Source: Sulfurovum sp.
Lineage (GTDB): Bacteria; Campylobacterota; Campylobacteria; Campylobacterales; Sulfurovaceae
DNA: 9,960 nt
Assembly: GCA_015493425.1 (NCBI GenBank)
Contig: WGDG01000204.1
Location: 1 to 9,960, forward strand
Direction of reading: 5' to 3'
In this document: piece by piece, positions 5,175-9,960 of the stretch
Layout of the letters: each line of letters opens with the position of its first letter
Numbering within the stretch: position 1 is the stretch's first letter
Notes under the pieces: model-generated
The model's database searches: none
Seen by the model: the letters and a program-made list of their open reading frames with translations, nothing else
What the model was told of the DNA's origin: nothing
Program-made: the position numbers and the translations under genes

Positions 5175-6670
5175 ACTCTTCACGGTACCGGAAAGCGAAA
5201 CTTGCCATTCGTGATCTGCTGACCAACCCGCAGAATGATTACAAGAAATACTTTGATCTGACCATTGTCTTTCTGATTGTTACATCCGTAATTATTCTTA
5301 TCTATGAAGTTAAGCATCCGGTACCGCTCTGGATCGAATATTATGATCTCTATTTTGTTTCCTTGGTTTTTGCTGTGGAATACCTGTTGCGTCTATGGGT
5401 CGTGAACGATGTTTCCGAAATGATACTGGATGAGTATCGTGACAGCCGTTTTCTGGGGAAACCGTTCAGTGCAAAGAAACCGTTGAAAAAAGCACTTAGA
5501 CAGAAGCTGCGCTATATGCTTACCCCTTCGGCGATTATTGACCTGCTGGCGATCTTTCCGGCTTACCGTCCGGTAAGGGTTTTACGTATCTTCGTACTCT
5601 TCCGGGTACTAAAACTCCTGCGCTATACCAAGAGTATCAACCAGTTCATCGAAGTCTTGAAGAACAAGCAGTTTGAACTCTATACACTGCTCTTTTTACT
5701 CGCTTTTATGGTAATGACCGCGGGAATTGCGATCTACGTACTTGAAGAGAGGATCAATCCCAATATCGAGTCGCTTTTCGATGCAATTTATTGGGCGCTG
5801 ATCACAATCTCTACGGTGGGGTTCGGTGATATTGCACCGGTAACCGATGAGGGACGTACCATTTCGATCATTATCATTGTATTTGGGATTGCGATGATCT
5901 CATTTGCGACATCGGTGATCGTCTCTGCCTTTTCAGAAAAGCTTAACGAAGTTAAAGAGTCACGGATCATTGAAAAGATCAATAAGAGTGAATCGTTCCT
6001 GATCATTTGTGGGTATGGACAAATGACCAAAATGTTCTTGCGCCAGAACCATAATGGGAACCAGGATTACATCATTCTTGAAAAGGACAGTGAACGTGTT
6101 GAAGCGGCACGCCGTATGGGGTACGATGTGGTGCATGAAGATGCAAGCCGTACTGAAGTGCTGCAGCGTTTCAATACCAAATATGCCAAGATCACACTGC
6201 TTTGTCTTACCAACAGTGATGTTGAGAATATCTATATCACCCTAACTGCCAAATCGATTTCAAAAAAGATCGAAGTGATCGTGCGTGCCAATGCACAGAA
6301 TATGGTTAAAAAGTTTGAATATGCGGGTGCAGATCACATTCTGCTGCCGCATGATGTGGTGAACAACATGATCCATATCGCTATTACCCAGCCTACAATG
6401 TATAAGGCGCTGCATGCTGTCCTGACAGGAAAGGATGCTGCCCAGATTTATGAGATCCATATGCACCGCTATAGAGATTTGGCAGGTAAAACACTTTCTG
6501 ATATCGATTTTAAAGCGTTCAAACTGCTTTTCCTCGGTATTCACCGCAATGGAGCGTTTCTCTTCAATCCCCCACCGGATACGATCATAGAGCATAACGA
6601 TGTGCTGCTGGTGATCGGCAGAGGTATTAGTCTGAAACACTTTGAAGAGATCCACAAGGGGGTGGCATAA
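5135..6670 (+). CDS. Six-helix potassium channel with cytoplasmic RCK (TrkA-N/C) domain
   Basis: A predicted inner-membrane K+ channel subunit of 511 residues, expected to act as a tetramer. Helices S1 (about 41-58), S2 (72-90) and S3 (131-142) are followed by a voltage-sensor-like S4 with basic residues every third position (R145, R148, R151, R157, K160, R163). S5 is about 181-204, the selectivity filter TVGFGD is at 227-232 and S6 at 242-264. From about 287 a TrkA-N/RCK Rossmann domain begins with GYGQMT at 293-298, where the third glycine of GxGxxG is lost. A TrkA-C-like region covers about 430-508. It is longer than E. coli Kch (417 residues) partly because of a basic stretch between S2 and S3. 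The start at 5135 is the only one possible before S1, and its GGAG site is buried in an inverted repeat. The stop overlaps the next start (TAATG). Confidence 0.93.
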   Translation: MNETLLTVARKLHNSSRYRKAKLAIRDLLTNPQNDYKKYFDLTIVFLIVTSVIILIYEVKHPVPLWIEYYDLYFVSLVFAVEYLLRLWVVNDVSEMILDEYRDSRFLGKPFSAKKPLKKALRQKLRYMLTPSAIIDLLAIFPAYRPVRVLRIFVLFRVLKLLRYTKSINQFIEVLKNKQFELYTLLFLLAFMVMTAGIAIYVLEERINPNIESLFDAIYWALITISTVGFGDIAPVTDEGRTISIIIIVFGIAMISFATSVIVSAFSEKLNEVKESRIIEKINKSESFLIICGYGQMTKMFLRQNHNGNQDYIILEKDSERVEAARRMGYDVVHEDASRTEVLQRFNTKYAKITLLCLTNSDVENIYITLTAKSISKKIEVIVRANAQNMVKKFEYAGADHILLPHDVVNNMIHIAITQPTMYKALHAVLTGKDAAQIYEIHMHRYRDLAGKTLSDIDFKAFKLLFLGIHRNGAFLFNPPPDTIIEHNDVLLVIGRGISLKHFEEIHKGVA

Positions 6671-7392
6671 TGTCGGTAAAGAATATCCTTGTTTTTGGTT
6701 ACGGTGCACATGGCCGCCATATTGCAAAAGGATTGCTCGATGACGGTTATTTGCTCAAAATCGTTGAAGAGAAAGAAGAAAATTATAACCGTGCAGTTGA
6801 AGATGGATTTACGGAGAGTGTACGTATCGATATGAGTAGTGACGAAGCACTGCTGGAACTCGATCCGCAAAGCTACGATCAGGTTGTCTGCATTATGGAT
6901 GACGAGCATTACAACGTATTTATCACCCTCTCTCTCAGCTCACTTTTCCCGGAACTCTCTATTGTTGCTATTTCCGACTCCATCCATACTTCAAGTAAAC
7001 TCAAACTTGCCGGTGCATCCAAAGTAATCGATCTTTATGAAGTGAGTGCAAACCGTATTCACAACATTCTCAACCGTCCTGTCGCTACACAGCTGCTCAA
7101 AGATTTTGTCATGAGCAAGACCGGTATCAGCTTTATGGAGATGGAAGTCCCCAGGGGGTCATTCCTGCATGGCAAGAAGATCGATGAAGTGGATTTCTCA
7201 TGTTACGATGTTCTATTGGTAGGATTGGTCGACAAAAGTGTCAATGTCCATTCGTTTGAATTTGTCACAGCCGGACATGAACACACGCTTGAGAGTGGCG
7301 ATATTATTGTTTGTATGGGTGAAGTGGAGAAGCTGAGGAACTTCAAAAAACTGCTGCACAAGAAGGTTGATATGTGCCGGGAGGTGAAAGCA
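6670..7392 (+). CDS. Free-standing TrkA/RCK potassium-regulatory protein
   Basis: A soluble protein of 241 residues with one TrkA-N Rossmann domain and one TrkA-C domain, the build of KtrA/TrkA-type gating subunits. GYGAHG at 10-15 is an intact GxGxxG nucleotide-binding loop, and E33 sits at the end of the second strand where NAD-type RCK domains carry an acidic residue. The TrkA-C domain runs from about 145 to 235. There is no membrane segment. The ATG overlaps the channel stop by one base and follows AAGGGGG at 6656-6662, so the two are translationally coupled. No KtrB/TrkH-type transporter is in the window, so the natural partner is the upstream channel, whose four RCK domains could pair with four copies of this protein in a gating ring. 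That pairing is inference. The coding end is given here without the stop; TGA occupies 7393-7395. Confidence 0.92.
7379..7384 (+). promoter_or_regulatory. Ribosome-binding site that fixes the gpsA start
   Basis: GGGAGG lies seven bases before the ATG at 7392. It favours this ATG over the in-frame GTG at 7374, which would place this site inside the coding region and add six residues before the Rossmann strand. It is located within the last codons of the upstream RCK gene. Confidence 0.8.
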
Positions 7393-8279
7393 TGAAAATG
7401 GCAGTCATTGGAGCCGGGAAGTGGGGGCAGGCACTCTATCATGCCTATAGCCGGAAAAATGATGTGGTAATCCACTCGCGCACGGCGCGTGATATTGAAA
7501 ACTTTGTATCGCTGGATGAAGCCCTCAATCGCGAATATCTTATCATGGCGATCCCCGCTCAGTTTGTACGGAAGTGGATGGAAACCTACTTTGAAGACCG
7601 TGGACAGAAGATCCTTGTTGCTGCAAAGGGGATTGAGACGAGTACGGGTGCATTCTTGAATGAAATTTACGAGCAGTTTGTTCCGAAAAACAGGCTTGCC
7701 TACATCTCCGGCCCTTCGTTCGCCGCTGAAGTGATGCAGTCATTGCCGACGGCATTGATGATCAGTTCGAGAAATGCAGAACTGGCACAAACCTTTGCCG
7801 ATGCACTGCCTGATTTCATCAAGGGGTACGTCAGTGACGATGTGGTAGGAGCAGAGGTTTCCGGAGCCTACAAGAATGTCATCGCTATAGCCGGCGGGGT
7901 GAGTGACGGGCTTGGCCTGGGGAACAATGCCCGTGCTGCGCTCATTTCACGCGGTTTGGTAGAGATGACACGTTTTGGAGAAGCTTTCGGTGCCAGGAGC
8001 GAAACCTTTCTTTCTCTTGGCGGTGCCGGCGACCTCTTTTTAACGGCAAGCTCGACACTCTCACGCAACTACCGTGTTGGTCTGGGCCTGGCCGAAGGGA
8101 AAAACATGGAGACTATTTTGGAGGAGCTCGGCGAAGTGGCTGAAGGGGTACCTACGGCAAGGGCACTGCATAACATTGCCCAGGAAAAGGAACTTTACCT
8201 TCCTATTGCCGAGGAGGTCTACGCCATGATCGAAGAAGGCAAGAACCCGCGGCAAAGTGTCCGAGATCTTTTAGGATAA
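7392..8279 (+). CDS. gpsA: NAD(P)H-dependent glycerol-3-phosphate dehydrogenase
   Basis: GpsA reduces dihydroxyacetone phosphate to sn-glycerol 3-phosphate, the backbone for phospholipids. From the ATG at 7392 the protein is 295 residues, slightly shorter than the usual 310-340. The N-terminal Rossmann motif GAGKWG is at 7-12, MAIPAQFVR and AAKGIE follow, and YISGPSFAAEV is the conserved family block. The catalytic lysine is K161 in GAYKNVIAIAGG. GGAGDLFLT (D214) and LSRNYRVG (R225, N226) complete the substrate-binding set. The start overlaps the RCK gene's stop by four bases (ATGA). I recall gpsA lying next to gatB in Campylobacter jejuni, so the two potassium genes here sit between genes that are neighbours there. 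Confidence 0.97.
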   Translation: MKMAVIGAGKWGQALYHAYSRKNDVVIHSRTARDIENFVSLDEALNREYLIMAIPAQFVRKWMETYFEDRGQKILVAAKGIETSTGAFLNEIYEQFVPKNRLAYISGPSFAAEVMQSLPTALMISSRNAELAQTFADALPDFIKGYVSDDVVGAEVSGAYKNVIAIAGGVSDGLGLGNNARAALISRGLVEMTRFGEAFGARSETFLSLGGAGDLFLTASSTLSRNYRVGLGLAEGKNMETILEELGEVAEGVPTARALHNIAQEKELYLPIAEEVYAMIEEGKNPRQSVRDLLG

Positions 8280-8323
8280 AGAATGAATGGGATGAAGCTT
8301 CTTGTTTTGAAAATGGGGAACAG

Positions 8324-9960
8324 ATGCAATTAAGACGAATGGTTACAGTGTTTCTTTTGGCAGGCACATTGCTGATGGCAGAGAGCAACACGACTATACC
8401 TCAAGAGAAAATACATGAAGAAGCACTTCTTGCCACGAAGCCTGTGGAGGTTGAAGGTGTAAAAGCGCTTGACATTGATGCGGTGTATGATGCCATTTCG
8501 GCAGAACATACCAGCTTTCTTCAATTTTGGAAAGACAAGACGCCAACTATAAAGGTGAAGCTTCTCCCTACGATACGTCCGGCACTGCGTGCCTTTTACG
8601 ACTCTGAAGGCTATTATGATGCTAAATTCAAGATTGATGATAAGGGATCCATCGTCAAAATCAAGATTACCGAAGGCGAGCCTGTACGTATTCATGACAT
8701 TAATGTCACCAGCGATTTTGACATTACCGATGAAATTAAAGCGTTGAAAAAAGGAGAGGTGTTTAAAACCAGTACCTTTACCCGAGCGAAGGCGAATATC
8801 ATCAATGCATTGATGAAAGAGGGCTATTGCTCCTACGAGCTTGATTCAAAAGCGTTTGTCGATCTGGACAGACATACGGTCGATATCCGTTTTATTGTTA
8901 ACAAAGGCGGTATATGTACTTTTGGGAACATGACAGTTAAAGGTACGACAACCGTCAGTAACGATGTGATCCGGTCTCGTGTACGTGCTGTTCCCGGAGA
9001 GAGATTCAGTACTGAACGGGTACGGGAAACCTATGAGGCACTGGGTGCCTTGAGCGCTTTCGATAAGATACAGGTCGGTGTAGACAGAAAATTTTACAAT
9101 GTAGTACCTGTTGACATCGTAGTACGCGAGATGGAAAGACCTTACCATGTCGAGTTCGGTGCGGGGTATGACACCTATGTGGGTGCAAGGGTGCACGGTA
9201 CATTCGTAAAGAACAACTTCTTTGGCAATGCGCAGCAGTTGAGGCTGAGAGCGGCATGGTCACAGCGTGAACAGCTGGCAACCGGATCATTTTTCAAACC
9301 GGTACTCTTTTACCCGTTTGATTACGCCATCGACTTCGGACTGAAACTTGGGTACTCCAATCTGGAATATGAAGGTTTCAGGGAAGAGAAAACGTTTATT
9401 CGTGCCTATTTGGAACATACAGATGAAGTGTGGCTGATCCGATTGGGGATGGCGCTTGAAAACCCCTCTATCTCCAGTGATTCTATCAGTGAGGGTAAGA
9501 CACTTTATGTTGATCCAAATACCGGTAAAACGGTACCCATTACCGAAGCGGACTATGTACTGACCTATCCCTATTTGCGGATTGTGTATGATAAACGTGA
9601 TGACAAGCTTAACCCAAAACGGGGCTATTATATTGCGTATAATACCGAGCTTGGTCTTGCTACAAAAACAGATTCCAGTTCTTATGTTAAGCAGGAGCTG
9701 GAACTGCGGGGAATCTATACGGCAGCGGATCTGACGATGGCACTTGTAGGGAAAGTGGGTGTTATCGATGATATAGACAAGTCTCCCAAAGGGATTCCCG
9801 AATCGAAAAAGTTTCTTGTGGGGGGTGCCTACTACAACCGTGCCTACGGATACCGTGAAATGGGGGTGATCATGTCGCCGACCTCTTTTGCCGTTAACGG
9901 TGCACAGACCATGGCAAACCTCTCGTTGGAGCTGGATTACCCTGTCTGGGGAGATCTCTC
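8324..9960 (+). CDS. tamA: TamA-like Omp85 outer-membrane assembly protein (3' end outside window)
   Basis: An Omp85-family outer-membrane barrel protein; TamA-type members help insert other outer-membrane proteins and work with the inner-membrane protein TamB. The ATG at 8324 follows GGGGAA at 8315-8320 and opens a signal peptide: basic MQLRR, hydrophobic VTVFLLAGTLLMA, likely cleavage near residue 19. Three POTRA-like domains follow at about 42-118, 120-195 and 197-270, then the barrel from about 273. YDKRDDKLNPKRGYY at 422-436 is the conserved DxR...NPxRG block. GGAYYNRAYGYRE at about 500-512 corresponds to the family's substrate-lid RGY/RGF motif. Three POTRAs instead of five argue for TamA rather than BamA. 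No stop is reached in 545 codons; the last barrel strands are missing. It begins 44 bases after gpsA, with no start codon further upstream in frame. Confidence 0.88.
   Translation, partial: MQLRRMVTVFLLAGTLLMAESNTTIPQEKIHEEALLATKPVEVEGVKALDIDAVYDAISAEHTSFLQFWKDKTPTIKVKLLPTIRPALRAFYDSEGYYDAKFKIDDKGSIVKIKITEGEPVRIHDINVTSDFDITDEIKALKKGEVFKTSTFTRAKANIINALMKEGYCSYELDSKAFVDLDRHTVDIRFIVNKGGICTFGNMTVKGTTTVSNDVIRSRVRAVPGERFSTERVRETYEALGALSAFDKIQVGVDRKFYNVVPVDIVVREMERPYHVEFGAGYDTYVGARVHGTFVKNNFFGNAQQLRLRAAWSQREQLATGSFFKPVLFYPFDYAIDFGLKLGYSNLEYEGFREEKTFIRAYLEHTDEVWLIRLGMALENPSISSDSISEGKTLYVDPNTGKTVPITEADYVLTYPYLRIVYDKRDDKLNPKRGYYIAYNTELGLATKTDSSSYVKQELELRGIYTAADLTMALVGKVGVIDDIDKSPKGIPESKKFLVGGAYYNRAYGYREMGVIMSPTSFAVNGAQTMANLSLELDYPVWGDL

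Noticed and set aside
3980..5226. Minus-strand open frames opposite gatB (up to 194 residues)
   Set aside because: gatB is fully conserved through this stretch; the antisense translations are low-complexity and lack any family signature.
7374..7391. In-frame GTG start that would lengthen gpsA by six residues
   Set aside because: It would put the GGGAGG ribosome-binding site inside the coding sequence and add residues before the first Rossmann strand; the ATG at 7392 has ideal spacing and a four-base overlap with the previous stop.
6670..7392. KtrA/TrkA subunit of a Ktr or Trk transporter
   Set aside because: The domain build fits, but no KtrB/TrkH-type gene is nearby and the gene overlaps a channel gene, so a transporter-specific symbol is not justified.
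9638..9643. TATAAT inside the Omp85 gene as a promoter
   Set aside because: It lies in the barrel-coding region with no visible downstream gene; it mainly shows that chance TATAAT hexamers occur here.
8324..9960. BamA rather than TamA
   Set aside because: Only about 250 residues of POTRA-like sequence precede the barrel, enough for three domains; BamA has five. The assignment stays tentative without the C-terminus.
1..9960. Mobile element, CRISPR array, tRNA or defence island
   Set aside because: No transposase or integrase motifs, no regularly spaced repeats and no tRNA-like folds were seen; all genes are compact housekeeping or envelope genes on one strand.

Overview
The window reads as chromosomal housekeeping DNA from a Campylobacterota (epsilonproteobacterial) bacterium, probably a mesophilic or marine sulfur/hydrogen oxidiser of the Sulfurovum/Sulfurimonas kind rather than Campylobacter itself. 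The reasons are moderate GC for that phylum, an atpB gene standing apart from the rest of the F-ATPase operon, and atpB plus a small membrane gene, gatB and gpsA lying close together, which is a grouping I recall from Campylobacter. The assignment rests on recall and was not tested by search.

All ten protein genes are on the + strand and tightly packed, with gaps of 58 bases or less and several stop/start overlaps. Positions 1-561 hold the 3' end of trpD (tryptophan synthesis). Next come tsaE (tRNA t6A modification) and lptB (ATPase of lipopolysaccharide export), joined by a TAATG overlap, and then a DUF2400/TIGR02757 gene. After a 57-base gap come atpB (proton-channel subunit a) and a 96-residue two-helix membrane protein. 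gatB (tRNA amidotransferase subunit B) follows, then a six-helix RCK-type potassium channel, a free-standing two-domain TrkA/RCK protein, gpsA (glycerol-3-phosphate dehydrogenase), and the first 545 codons of a TamA-like Omp85 outer-membrane protein that runs off the right edge.

Functionally the second half is envelope-centred: proton translocation, potassium flux with its ligand-sensing domains, phospholipid precursor synthesis and outer-membrane protein assembly. LptB on the left fits the same theme. The channel, the RCK protein and gpsA are linked by 1- and 4-base overlaps and should be co-translated. The channel's ribosome-binding site lies in a 13-bp inverted repeat that also brackets its start codon, which is the most striking non-coding structure here.

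I found no rRNA, tRNA, CRISPR array, insertion sequence or prophage. No intergenic stretch reaches 300 bases. I see no clear new multi-gene system. The best candidates for something under-described are the hairpin-controlled channel plus RCK pair, the atpB-linked hairpin membrane protein, and a remnant of a dispersed palindromic repeat that seems to supply a start codon.
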